DNA of 64,000 nt from Roseburia sp. AM59-24XD (GTDB taxonomy: Bacteria > Bacillota > Clostridia > Lachnospirales > Lachnospiraceae): the NCBI RefSeq assembly GCF_003478445.1, contig NZ_QUET01000015.1, positions 26,146 through 90,145 on the forward strand, in the 5' to 3' direction. The notes beneath the pieces were generated by a model. It was not told the origin of the DNA, made no database searches, and saw only the letters and a list, made by a program, of their open reading frames with translations. Every line of letters starts with the position of its first letter. Position 1 is the stretch's first letter. Both the position numbers and the translations under genes were made by a program. This document shows, piece after piece, positions 1-9,016 of this stretch.

Positions 1-2520
1 CATGCTTCTCTGGTATACATACATGCCCTTTCCATTTGCATGACTCCATGTTCCCTGATAAACAAGCTTTGTATTTTTCTCCGGTGTCAGATCATAGGTC
101 TCCATGTTATCCAAAAGCTCTGTATAATACGGAACATATCCTTTGATCTTCATCACACGCAGATTATCAAACTCTGTATGCGTATAGGAAGAACCAAGAC
201 CAATCCTTCCTGAGGTGATCGGATTTTCATCGGTATATTCTGCCACCGGACAATTATTGATATAAGCGGTGATCGTTGCTCCTGCACCCTTCAGTTTTAA
301 ATTGTTCCATACAAAGGCGCCCTTCTTAAAGCTCTCCTGATCCGAAGCCGTTCCGGAAAGCACCACCTTATCCTTTCTGTAAAGCTTCCATGCTCCCGAT
401 GCACTGACACGGAAGGTGTAGCCCGAGCTATCCTCCAGTTTCTGAGAGCCTCCTGTCTGACGGATCGCCACGGATCCATATGCTTTGCTCACATTATTTT
501 CAAACAGAACATCTACCGATGCAGTATAGTTACACCAGCGGAAATCACCGAGCAGGGTAACTGCATCTCCGTCATTCCAGCTGTGTCCCACACCATTCTC
601 CGTTTGGTCAAGCTGCTGGCGGAGCACCCGGTTTCCGTCCACTGTTTTGTATGCCTCAAAGGCACCGTTGAGTGTATGCGTATAACGTGCCATCGCACCG
701 GAATCGCCACCGCGAGAGCTGATATAATCCTCTGTTTCCTGACTGACTGCGCCATGTGTGGCAATGACAGCAACACGCTTGCCGGTATACTCAAAATCAT
801 CCGCATATAAAATACCATTTGAGGTGTCCTGCGCATCTCCTGTTTCATCGGTATCAAGAACCGTTCTTTCTCCCTCAACCGGAAGTGCTTTTGTGTGTTC
901 CTCATCGTCATCCACATCAAGCGTCGTGACTGTCACAACTGAAAACGGTTTTACCTTTACCACATAAGAGCCGTCCTCTCCCGCTGAAACGCTTCCTGTA
1001 CATTTCATATAATTTTCATTAAATCTTCCATCATCAGCAGCCCTTGTTTCCCATACAGCAAGCTTCTGATTGTCAGAAAGCTTCATGTTCTTCACATTGA
1101 TCTGATAAGACATCGGATACTCACTGTCATTGACGACCACTGAAGAAAATGCATCCTTTGACGGTGCTGCGAGTGTCATATAGTTTTCGCCGCCGCGTCT
1201 TCCATCCACCGGATTCGTTCCGGATGCCGTCGAATTGCTCGCCTCAGGAATCGCACGCCAGATTCCCGCTGTATTATCCTCATTTTCCCAGCCTGTCACA
1301 GCAAACTTGCTCAGATGTGCCAGAACAAGCAGACCTGCATCATAATGGATCCAGCCGGACCATGGATCTCTCGCACTGACAAGCTCCTTAAAGGAAAACT
1401 GTCCTCCCTCATAGAAGGAACCGATCGCCGGCTGATAGACCACATGGGTTCGTCTTGACTTTACGAAGCCCTTGATAAATGTATTGCCCATCTCCAACGC
1501 ACTTCCCGTACCGCCAAGTCCTGTTCCCTCGGTCGTTGGATCCTTGACATTGTTAGACGGACGGAATGCGGAGTTTGAAAACACCGCCTGCGCTTCGCTG
1601 TTCCAAACCTCTTTATCAGCACCCTCGGCAAGCCATTTCATGCCGCCGTTTTTATCATCGGAGGTGGTATAGTGATAACCGACCACATCCACCGCATGAT
1701 AGAAGCCGCCGTCTGATTTCATGGAAGCGACAATGTCTGAAGAAATGCTTGTCGCCTCATCAGACACCACAAGCTTTATCTTCTGAAACAAAGCTCTCTC
1801 CTTTGCATCCGGAATTGTCTTTTCATTTTCCGATGCAATCCAACCCGCAAATTTCTTCGTGTAATCCACATCGGTCTTTTTATTCCAGGCTTCATTCACA
1901 TTTGGATTGATATAATCCACCATATAACCATACTGACGGTACGCTGCCAGGATCGTTGCCTTATACCACTTGTATACATCCTCAATCGATTTAACCCACT
2001 CCGGCGCATTCCAACGTAAAATGCTGACCTTGATATCCGGATTGATCTTTTTGGCATCTGCCGCCAGCTGCCAGCCCGGATTACGGAGAACATTTGCCTT
2101 CTCATAGCGGCTGCGCTTAGTCGAAGCCTCAGAGCCGGTCGAATTGTTCCGGTCATTTCCCATCTCCAGCTTCACATGCGTCATGATCGGATATTTTCCT
2201 CCGAACAGATACTGAAGAAGCTCTGCATATGCCTCCGGATTCTGTGCCTTGTAATCCATAAGAAGATCACTGGTGGAATTGGCACTCAACAGACCAAAAC
2301 CCTTATACGTCAATCCGTTCACATTGTTGGCGCGGATATCATTGCCATCCACGGTAATACTGCCGCTTTTCTCCTTCGCAGCACTCTTCTTCTCCGTCAC
2401 GCCGCTTTGTACACCTGCTGCCTGCGTTTTCACGCCCCCACCGCAAAACGGCATACCGGTCACAAGAAGCGACAGACTCAGAATACCAACACATACTCTT
2501 TGAAACACCCTGCATCTCAT
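1..2520 (-). CDS. Secreted GH59 galactocerebrosidase-like beta-galactosidase (3' end cut by window)
   Basis: An open frame of 840 codons runs off the left edge. It starts at an ATG preceded by AGGAGG. Residues 1-30 form a signal peptide (basic start, hydrophobic core), so the enzyme is exported. The body resembles galactosylceramidase (GH59): the segments SANSTSDLL, VKLEMGNDRNN and RDPWSGWIHYDAG correspond to conserved human GALC stretches. The likely acid/base is Glu210 in VNEAWN and the nucleophile Glu309 in VWNSEAQ, both by analogy with GALC. From about residue 560 a lectin-like beta-sandwich follows, also as in GALC. It is divergent from an AraC regulator that may control it. The substrate (galactolipid or plant beta-galactan side chain) cannot be read from sequence. 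Family call is fairly sure, specificity is not. Confidence 0.82.
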   Translation of the reverse strand, partial: MRCRVFQRVCVGILSLSLLVTGMPFCGGGVKTQAAGVQSGVTEKKSAAKEKSGSITVDGNDIRANNVNGLTYKGFGLLSANSTSDLLMDYKAQNPEAYAELLQYLFGGKYPIMTHVKLEMGNDRNNSTGSEASTKRSRYEKANVLRNPGWQLAADAKKINPDIKVSILRWNAPEWVKSIEDVYKWYKATILAAYRQYGYMVDYINPNVNEAWNKKTDVDYTKKFAGWIASENEKTIPDAKERALFQKIKLVVSDEATSISSDIVASMKSDGGFYHAVDVVGYHYTTSDDKNGGMKWLAEGADKEVWNSEAQAVFSNSAFRPSNNVKDPTTEGTGLGGTGSALEMGNTFIKGFVKSRRTHVVYQPAIGSFYEGGQFSFKELVSARDPWSGWIHYDAGLLVLAHLSKFAVTGWENEDNTAGIWRAIPEASNSTASGTNPVDGRRGGENYMTLAAPSKDAFSSVVVNDSEYPMSYQINVKNMKLSDNQKLAVWETRAADDGRFNENYMKCTGSVSAGEDGSYVVKVKPFSVVTVTTLDVDDDEEHTKALPVEGERTVLDTDETGDAQDTSNGILYADDFEYTGKRVAVIATHGAVSQETEDYISSRGGDSGAMARYTHTLNGAFEAYKTVDGNRVLRQQLDQTENGVGHSWNDGDAVTLLGDFRWCNYTASVDVLFENNVSKAYGSVAIRQTGGSQKLEDSSGYTFRVSASGAWKLYRKDKVVLSGTASDQESFKKGAFVWNNLKLKGAGATITAYINNCPVAEYTDENPITSGRIGLGSSYTHTEFDNLRVMKIKGYVPYYTELLDNMETYDLTPEKNTKLVYQGTWSHANGKGMYVYQRSM

Positions 2521-2702
2521 TCCAAATACCTCCTGTTTTTTGCCCGCCAATGTTCACATCCACAACATGAATATTGGCATTTATTTACTTTACCAGATAT
2601 TTCAATTTTACAGTTTATTGATATTTACGGCAATCAATGATATTATCATATTTGAACAAAATGAACATATATATATCAGAGCATTTTAAGAAAGGAGAGC
2701 TT

Positions 2703-3533
2703 ATGTGGTTTATCTGTTATCCTGACATCACTCCGGTTAAGGAGCTTCCGTTTTATACAATCAGCGTCGGTATGCACCTGTGGCAGTACCCGACACCACG
2801 CGAAAACGGCTATCCGTATCCGCAGTTTCTTTACAGCAACAAAGGCAGCGGAAAGCTGATCACCGAGGGAAAGACACATATTATCCCGGAGCATTCGATC
2901 ATATTTCTGCCTGCCAATGTTCCCCACTACTATGAGGCGGTCACGGAGGACATCTGGGACGTGCGCTGGTTTGTGCCTTACGGCGATGGAACGGTTGCTC
3001 TGTTAAAGCAGTTTGGCTTTGACCGGTGCCGCATTTTTCCGATCACCAATCTTGGTGCTCTCGATGAGATCCACAATAAAATCCATATGGCGTTTCAGAT
3101 CAACACAAAGGAAAGCATCTTTTTCTCGGCATCCTACACCTATGAATTCCTGTTTGAGTTTTACCGCCAGTACAAGGAGCATTCCTCTCCGAAATCTGCA
3201 CAGTACCGCCGCCGTCTTACGCCACTGATCGAATTTATTGAACATAATTTTGACTCGGAGATCACACAGCCGATGCTCTGCGAGCAGCTTCACGTCTCGC
3301 CGCAGCATCTGTGCCGGATGTTCCGCGAGTGTCTAAATACCCGTCCGATGGCATATGTGACACAGATCCGGCTGCGTCATGCCAGCGAGCTTCTGGCACA
3401 TTCCGAACTGAGCGTCTCGCAGATCAGTGAGCGTGTCGGATTTAATAATCTGAATTATTTCTGCAAAGAATTTAAACGACACTCCGGCATGACGCCGACC
3501 ACCTACCGCAACCATACATTGAACCAGCTATAG
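2703..3533 (+). CDS. AraC-family transcriptional regulator
   Basis: A 276-residue regulator with an N-terminal cupin-like sensor (about residues 10-140) and a C-terminal double helix-turn-helix (about 175-270; SVSQISERVGFNNLNYFCKE and the typical GMTPTTYR ending). The ATG at 2703 is preferred over an in-frame ATG at 2637 because it follows AAAGGAGAGCTT and opens the domain. It is divergently placed to the GH59 gene, with 182 bases between the two starts, so control of that galactosidase is a reasonable inference. It ends 13 bases before the Crp/Fnr gene and may be cotranscribed with it. The ligand is unknown but is probably a sugar, as for most gut cupin-AraC proteins beside glycosidases. Confidence 0.88.
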   Translation: MWFICYPDITPVKELPFYTISVGMHLWQYPTPRENGYPYPQFLYSNKGSGKLITEGKTHIIPEHSIIFLPANVPHYYEAVTEDIWDVRWFVPYGDGTVALLKQFGFDRCRIFPITNLGALDEIHNKIHMAFQINTKESIFFSASYTYEFLFEFYRQYKEHSSPKSAQYRRRLTPLIEFIEHNFDSEITQPMLCEQLHVSPQHLCRMFRECLNTRPMAYVTQIRLRHASELLAHSELSVSQISERVGFNNLNYFCKEFKRHSGMTPTTYRNHTLNQL

Positions 3534-3546
3534 AAAAGAGGTCCCT

Positions 3547-4211
3547 ATGAATCATAATCTTCATCCGATTTTCCGCGGATTGACTACAGGCGAATATCAG
3601 GAGCTGACCAACCATACCCGCATTCATGAGAAGGAATTTACAAAGGGGGCACTGATCTTCCAGAACGCCGACCTTGTCACGGAGACCGGCATTATCCTGA
3701 CCGGCAGTGTTCATATTGAAAATACGGACTTCTGGGGCAGCACAAGTCTGTTAAGCGAGGTGGGTGCCGGCGGTGTATTTGCCGAGACCTACAGCTTAAG
3801 CCATGAGCCGATGATGGTGGATGTTGTGGCGGCAAGCGACTGCCGGATCCTTTTTATGGATGTCACATTTCTTCGCGATAACAGCTTGTCCGGATATTCG
3901 TGGCATCAAAAAATGCTGAGCAATATGCTCAGCATTTCTGTCCACAAAAATCTTACCCTGTCCCACCGCATTTTCTGCACCAGCCCGAAAACCATCCGCG
4001 AACGTCTGCTCACTTATCTTTCCTCCCAGTCTCAGAAATGCGGAAGCAGAAGCTTGAGATACCGTTCAACCGCCAGCAGATGGCAGATTTCTTAAATCTG
4101 GACCGCAGTGCGCTCTCCAAGGAGCTCGGCAAAATGCGGGATGATGGATTTCTTACATTTCACAAGAATTCATTTACTCTGCTACATCCTGCTTTGAATG
4201 AATCTCACTAA
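3547..4211 (+). pseudogene. Crp/Fnr-family regulator, broken by one missing base near 4055
   Basis: The first frame (3547-4095) gives a cyclic-nucleotide-binding-like domain and the start of the winged helix (SPKTIRERLLTYLSSQSQ), then goes out of frame. The rest of the helix-turn-helix (NRQQMADFLNLDRSALSKEL) lies in the next frame and ends at 4211. Adding one base in the TTGAG at 4054-4058 gives a continuous 221-residue protein of normal family length with the expected SLEIPFNRQQ junction. Whether the loss is real or a sequencing error cannot be told here. The 3' end overlaps the end of the opposing cstA gene by 38 bases. This is the Crp/Fnr branch common in Clostridia (activators of stress or nitrosative response); the target is unknown. 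Confidence 0.8.
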
Positions 4212-5862
4212 GCTTCTTTAAACAACTGATTGCAACCATAACACCAAGTACCATCAGAAGAACTGCAACGATCAACTGCAGTCCGTCGATCAAAAATACT
4301 GCTTTACCTGCAGCAATGTTTGATACCAGTGCGATCGTCTTCTGGATCAGTGCCGTGAAGGTTACAACAAGCATAACAACCATTGGGATGTACAATGTCC
4401 AGCCGGTTCTTCCTGTTGTCTTTAAGAATACAGCCAGTGCGATCAGTACAAGTGCTGCTAACAGCTGGTTTGCAGAACCAAACAGCGGCCATACGTTGTT
4501 GTATCCGCCCAGAGTCAGAAGGAAACCGAAGAATAATGTGATCACCGTTGCAAAATATTTATTCGTAAGTACACGCTGTACCGGTGTCATCTTTGCGGTA
4601 TCTGTTGTATCTCCAAGGAACAGCTCCTGGAAGGACATTCTACCGATACGGGCAACGGAATCGAGTGAGGTAAGTGCCAGTGCAGATACACACATTGTCA
4701 TAAATACAGTTGCGAGCTGCACCGGAACACCGAGCTTCTCAAGGAAACCTGCAACACCTGCAGAGAAGATTGCAAATGGGGTACCGTCCGGCTTTGTTCC
4801 ATTGACGGCAACAGCGCCGACAACAACAAGTGCTACAACACCGAGAAGTGACTCAACGATCATTGCGCCATAACCGATCATCGGCGTATCCTTCTCATTG
4901 CTTACTGTCTTTGATGATGTACCGGAAGAAACGAGACTGTGGAATCCGGATACGGCACCACAGGCGATCGTTACAAACAATGTCGGGAACAGACCCTGAC
5001 CGCCAATGTTAAATCCGTTATATGCATTCAGCTTCATGGTTGGGTGTGCGAAAAGAACACCGATCACTGCACCGAAGATCATACCTAACAGCATGAAGGT
5101 TGTCATGTAATCTCTTGGCTGCATCAGAAGCCACATTGGCATAACAGATGCCAGGAACAGATAAACCATGATGATTCCGATCCACGCATTCTTTGTCTGA
5201 TAGATCGGCAGATGCATACCGATGGCAAACATCACAACCAGAAGTGCGATTGCAACAACGGCTTTCACAACCTCGTTCATTTTGCCGACCTTTTTCTGGA
5301 TCAGACCGAAAACAACAGCGACTAATATAAACAACATGGAAATAGATGCGGCTGCGGAGTTTGCATAGGCAACGTTGCTGTCCTCCAGTCCCTTACCGAC
5401 AAAGGTTCCTGCTACCATATCGGTGAAGGCTGCGATAACAAGAAGTGTGAACAGCCAGCAAAACAACATAAACAGCTTACGTCCTGCTTTACCGATATAT
5501 TTCTCAATGATCATTCCCATGGACTTTCCTTCGTTCTTAACAGAAGCGTACAGAGAACCGAAATCCTGAACGGCTCCGAAGAAAAGACCGCCGATGATCA
5601 GCCATAACAAAACCGGAACCCATCCAAATACGGATGCCAAAATTGGTCCGGTCACAGGACCTGCACCTGCGATGGATGAAAACTGATGGGCAAATACCGT
5701 AAATTTGGAGGATGGCACATAATCCTCACCATCTTCAAACTGGTACGCCGGCGTCTTTGCCTTCTCGTCCAGTCCCCACTTTTTAGCAAGCCATCTTCCA
5801 TAGAAAAGATAACCCGCACCAAGAGCAACAATGCTGATCAATACGATTACTAATCCATTCAT
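4174..5862 (-). CDS. cstA: CstA-family carrier (carbon starvation protein; peptide or pyruvate uptake)
   Basis: A 562-residue polytopic membrane protein with about 16 hydrophobic segments and the CstA signatures FSSIAGAGPVTGPILA (near residue 58) and GFHSLVSSGTSSK. CstA relatives import pyruvate (BtsT/CstA in E. coli) and have been linked to peptide use. The start is set at the ATG at 5862, which follows GAAAGAGGTAATATT; an upstream in-frame ATG at 5901 lacks such a site. The gene is monocistronic, reads from a T-box leader (5941-6295) and has an excellent promoter, so expression should rise when a particular tRNA is uncharged. That favours an amino-acid or peptide-related substrate in this organism, or pyruvate as amino-acid precursor. 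Its 3' end overlaps the convergent Crp/Fnr gene. Confidence 0.9.
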   Translation of the reverse strand: MNGLVIVLISIVALGAGYLFYGRWLAKKWGLDEKAKTPAYQFEDGEDYVPSSKFTVFAHQFSSIAGAGPVTGPILASVFGWVPVLLWLIIGGLFFGAVQDFGSLYASVKNEGKSMGMIIEKYIGKAGRKLFMLFCWLFTLLVIAAFTDMVAGTFVGKGLEDSNVAYANSAAASISMLFILVAVVFGLIQKKVGKMNEVVKAVVAIALLVVMFAIGMHLPIYQTKNAWIGIIMVYLFLASVMPMWLLMQPRDYMTTFMLLGMIFGAVIGVLFAHPTMKLNAYNGFNIGGQGLFPTLFVTIACGAVSGFHSLVSSGTSSKTVSNEKDTPMIGYGAMIVESLLGVVALVVVGAVAVNGTKPDGTPFAIFSAGVAGFLEKLGVPVQLATVFMTMCVSALALTSLDSVARIGRMSFQELFLGDTTDTAKMTPVQRVLTNKYFATVITLFFGFLLTLGGYNNVWPLFGSANQLLAALVLIALAVFLKTTGRTGWTLYIPMVVMLVVTFTALIQKTIALVSNIAAGKAVFLIDGLQLIVAVLLMVLGVMVAISCLKKLSEIHSKQDVAE

Positions 5863-5940
5863 AATATTACCTCTTTCCTTTGGGTGTTTGATTATTTCCA
5901 CGGCTTTTATTTTACGGGAATGAATTATTTCCGGTAAAAT

Positions 5941-6295
5941 AAAAAAGCCCTCGTCTTAAAAAATGCTTATCGCATTTTATCAAAGACGAAAGCTGATATC
6001 TTCCGCGGTACCACTTTAATTGCCGCATATGCGACCTCTCTGTCCTATCTCCTGAAATATCTGACGTCTCATTAACCGGTATAGCCTTATAGACATCGTG
6101 GATACTTCTTCAATAAGCTTCTCTGTAACGGGAGAATCCCGGTGACACTTACCGTCGCAGCCACGCTGCCATTTCAGTGCACTTCTCTCAGAGGATAGCT
6201 CTCCGATCTGCATACTGTCTCGCACCTGCCGACAGCTCTCTGCCATGCGTTCCGATCAGAAAACCCTGTTCTGTTCATCGAATTTGTTTTGTTCG
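5941..6295 (-). promoter_or_regulatory. T-box riboswitch leader of cstA with intrinsic terminator
   Basis: The T-box core AAAGTGGTACCGCGG lies at 6017-6003. It is followed by a hairpin with arms 5989-5971 and 5968-5951 and a T-run (5946-5941), the terminator. Upstream, Stem I features are visible: GAGAGCTGTCGGCAGGTG (near 6240) and the CACCGGGATTCTCCCGTTA hairpin (near 6142-6124). The variable base of TGGTACC is T, so the cognate tRNA should carry discriminator A. A likely specifier stretch is CTGAAATGGCAG (6177-6166), giving AUG (Met) or GCA (Ala) as candidates; I cannot choose between them by eye. Confidence 0.9.
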
Positions 6296-6301
6296 ACAAA
6301 A

Positions 6302-6330
6302 AAGATACCACTTTGATTTTTGCTTGTCAA
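6302..6330 (-). promoter_or_regulatory. Promoter of the T-box/cstA transcript
   Basis: TTGACA at 6330-6325, a 17-base spacer, and TATCTT at 6307-6302. The predicted start near 6295 lies just ahead of Stem I of the T-box leader. Confidence 0.8.
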
Positions 6331-6369
6331 TAGTTTTTTTAATTTTAATGATGAATTATATTCATCTTT

Positions 6370-6468
6370 CTATGCTCCAAGATGTTTTTTTAACACATCA
6401 AAAATACGCTCCTTCTGTGCCGGTTTGAGTACATAATCATCCGGCTTAAGCTGCAGTATTTTCTTACT
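6370..6468 (-). pseudogene. Remnant of a response-regulator receiver domain (C-terminal 32 residues)
   Basis: A short frame directly after the purF-like stop reads ILQLKPDDYVLKPAQKERI and ends in a hydrophobic helix and a stop at 6370. The DDYVLKP pattern is that around the conserved lysine in the last beta strand of receiver domains. No start codon or upstream receiver sequence exists, so it looks like the tail of a lost gene. It is short and the call is tentative. Confidence 0.35.
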
Positions 6469-6469
6469 G

Positions 6470-7876
6470 TTATTCCCTGCCGTCCCAGCAGTAGGTACAA
6501 AGCTTACAGCGGTCGATCTCCACCGCATCCAGCATATCGTCCAGACGATTAAAGCGAAGGGACGTAAAGTTTAATTCTTTACGGATCTCCTCCACCATCT
6601 GCTCATACTTTGGCGATTCCGGATCTGTGTACTCCTGCAGGATCTCATCTGTCACCTCTGTTCCTTCCAGCTTCTCGATCACACGTCTTGTGATCAGATC
6701 CATCTCGGAAGAGGAACGCGAGAAGTTAAGGTACTTGCAGCCATACACCAGCGGAGGGCATGCCGGACGGATATGTACCTCCTTCGCTCCACTCTGATAT
6801 AAAAACTCGGTTGTCTCGCGAAGCTGTGTTCCGCGCACGATTGAATCGTCGATCAGAAGCAGGCTCTTATCCTTGATCAGATCCTGTACTGCCAAAAGCT
6901 TCATCTTGGCGATCAGATTACGACGGCTCTGGATCGTCGGCATAAACGATCTCGGCCAAGTCGGTGTATACTTGATAAACGGTCTTGAAAACGGAATGCC
7001 GGATGCATTGGCGTAGCCGATCGCATGCGCCACACCGGAGTCCGGAACACCTGCGACAATATCCGGCTTCACATTATCGCGCGCTGCCATCTTCGCACCG
7101 CAGTTGTAACGCATCCGCTCTACACTGATCCCCTCATAGGAGCTTGCCGGATAGCCGTAATACACCCATAGGAAGGTACATATCTTCATATCCTTGCCCG
7201 GCTGAACCAGCGTCAGACACTGCTCCGGTGTGATCACATCAATCTCGCCGGGTCCCAGCTCCTTATAATCCTCATAGCCCAGATTCTTGTAGGCAAAGCT
7301 TTCAAAGGTCGCACAGAAGCCCTGCTCATTCTTACCGATAACGATCGGAGTTCTTCCGTATCTGTCTCTTGCAGCATAAATTCCTGCCGGTGTCATCAGA
7401 AGCAGTGACAGCGAGCCGTCCACCTGCTCCAGCGCATACTGTATTCCCTCGATGAGATTCTCCTTCTGGTTGATCAGTGCCGCCACAAGCTCAGTCGCAT
7501 TGATATCGCCGCCACTCATCTCCAGGAAATGCGCATGACCATGTTCAAAAAGCTTCTGCGCCAGCTCGTCCTGATTGTTGATCTTGCTTACGGTCGTGAT
7601 CGCATAGGTTCCGTGATGTGACCGGATGATCAGTGGCTGAGGCTCGAAATCAGAAATACATCCGATCCCCATCTCTCCCTGCATCTCCTGAACATCCTTG
7701 TCAAACTTTGTCCGGAACGGTGCATTCTCAATATTATGAATGGAACGATTAAACACTCCATCCTTATACACTGCCATTCCTCCACGTCTTGTTCCCAGAT
7801 GGGAATGATAATCAATTCCAAAAAACAGATCAAATACGCAGTCCTGCTTTGACGCTACTCCAAAAAATCCGCCCAT
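6470..7876 (-). CDS. Amidophosphoribosyltransferase (PurF) paralogue lacking the glutaminase cysteine
   Basis: A 468-residue PurF-like protein: N-terminal Ntn-glutaminase-like fold (about 1-230) and C-terminal phosphoribosyltransferase (about 260-450) with the PRPP loop LLLIDDSIVRGT at 339-350. Cysteines 233, 380, 460 and 463 match the positions that bind the 4Fe-4S cluster in Bacillus PurF. However, the mature N-terminus of true PurF must be cysteine, the nucleophile that hydrolyses glutamine; here the start is MGGFFGV with no cysteine at residue 1 or 2. The ATG at 7876 follows GAGGAAAAAC; a longer start at 7888 is possible but would not supply the cysteine. It stands alone, not among purine genes. 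It may use ammonia or another amine, or have another role. It is divergent from yitT. Confidence 0.85.
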   Translation of the reverse strand: MGGFFGVASKQDCVFDLFFGIDYHSHLGTRRGGMAVYKDGVFNRSIHNIENAPFRTKFDKDVQEMQGEMGIGCISDFEPQPLIIRSHHGTYAITTVSKINNQDELAQKLFEHGHAHFLEMSGGDINATELVAALINQKENLIEGIQYALEQVDGSLSLLLMTPAGIYAARDRYGRTPIVIGKNEQGFCATFESFAYKNLGYEDYKELGPGEIDVITPEQCLTLVQPGKDMKICTFLWVYYGYPASSYEGISVERMRYNCGAKMAARDNVKPDIVAGVPDSGVAHAIGYANASGIPFSRPFIKYTPTWPRSFMPTIQSRRNLIAKMKLLAVQDLIKDKSLLLIDDSIVRGTQLRETTEFLYQSGAKEVHIRPACPPLVYGCKYLNFSRSSSEMDLITRRVIEKLEGTEVTDEILQEYTDPESPKYEQMVEEIRKELNFTSLRFNRLDDMLDAVEIDRCKLCTYCWDGRE

Positions 7877-7981
7877 GTTTTTCCTCATTTCCGTGCGCAC
7901 ACTGCTTCTGCAATCTGTCCCGGCGCACCAGGGATCAGACCTTTTCTTTCGTTTCTTCAGTTTCTTGCCAGTCTGTAAAAT

Positions 7982-8010
7982 ATTGTACCAAAACAAAGAA
8001 AGGTTTTCAA
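7982..8010 (-). promoter_or_regulatory. Promoter of the PurF-like gene
   Basis: TTGAAA at 8010-8005, 17-base spacer, TACAAT at 7987-7982. It overlaps the region used by the divergent yitT promoter, whose TATAAT box is at 8027-8032 on the plus strand. Confidence 0.65.
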
Positions 8011-8083
8011 CACCGTGCGTTTCGGTTATAATGAACTTACACGGGATCGTCCCGCCAGATCTGATAATCACACAGGAGAAAGT

Positions 8084-8974
8084 ATGAGGCAGCATATGAA
8101 ACAGACACAAAAAGACTTTTTAGGCAAGATCACCCTTGCAATTGCCGGAATGCTGATTTTTTCCGCCGGCATTAATTTTTTCATCGTTCCCGCCGATCTG
8201 TATAACGGCGGCATGCTTGGAATCAGCCAGCTGATCCGGACAGTTCTGGTCAAATATCTTCATTTATTTTCCGGCTCCACAGACATTGCCGGTATCATTA
8301 ACATGATCTTTAATATTCCTCTGTGCTTTATCGCATGGCACTATGTCAGTCGTTCCTTCTTTGTACGGACGCTGATCTGCGTGATCAGTCAGACGATATT
8401 TTTGAGCTTTCTGCCAATCCCATCCACGCCACTGGTCAACGACACACTGACCGCAAGCATTATCGGCGGCATCGTTGCCGGCTCCGGCATTGGCATCGCC
8501 CTGCGCGCCGGCGGCTCAAGCGGAGGACTTGATATTATCGGCATGTACTTTACCAAGCGATTCAAGGATTTCAGCGTCGGCAGGATCTCCCTCTGCGTCA
8601 ATGCTGTGATCTACGGGATCTGCGCAGTATTGTTCGGTGTCCAGACTACCATCTACTGTATCATTTATTCCGCAGTCAGCATGTTAATGACCGACCGGGC
8701 ACACACACAGAATATTAACACGGAGGTATTAATATTCACCAAGAACAATCCGGTAAAGATCATGGATTATATCGTAAAGGATTTTAACCGGGATGCAACC
8801 TGGTGGGAGGCACGCGGCGGTTATACCGAGGGTAAGACCTACATGGTCATGGCAGTTCTTTCCAAATATGAATGTGCCCATCTGCGCCGTGAGCTGCGCC
8901 AGATCGATGAACATGCCTTTATTGTTGAGAAAGACGGCATCGGCATTGGCGGCAAATACGAAAAACATCTCTGA
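8084..8974 (+). CDS. YitT-family membrane protein
   Basis: A 296-residue protein with five to six hydrophobic segments in residues 15-190 (YitT_membrane, formerly DUF161), containing GGSSGGLDIIG, then a soluble C-terminal DUF2179 domain (about 215-290) ending in DEHAFIVEKDGIGIGGK. The ATG at 8084 follows CACAGGAGAAAGT; an earlier in-frame ATG at 8015 has no such site. The family is common in Firmicutes, sits in the cytoplasmic membrane and has no settled function; a transport role is often guessed. A TATAAT box at 8027-8032 provides its own promoter, divergent from the PurF-like gene. Confidence 0.88.
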   Translation: MRQHMKQTQKDFLGKITLAIAGMLIFSAGINFFIVPADLYNGGMLGISQLIRTVLVKYLHLFSGSTDIAGIINMIFNIPLCFIAWHYVSRSFFVRTLICVISQTIFLSFLPIPSTPLVNDTLTASIIGGIVAGSGIGIALRAGGSSGGLDIIGMYFTKRFKDFSVGRISLCVNAVIYGICAVLFGVQTTIYCIIYSAVSMLMTDRAHTQNINTEVLIFTKNNPVKIMDYIVKDFNRDATWWEARGGYTEGKTYMVMAVLSKYECAHLRRELRQIDEHAFIVEKDGIGIGGKYEKHL

Positions 8975-9016
8975 TCGGCAGATCAAAATATATGCACGAG
9001 AGGCTGGTAAATCACA

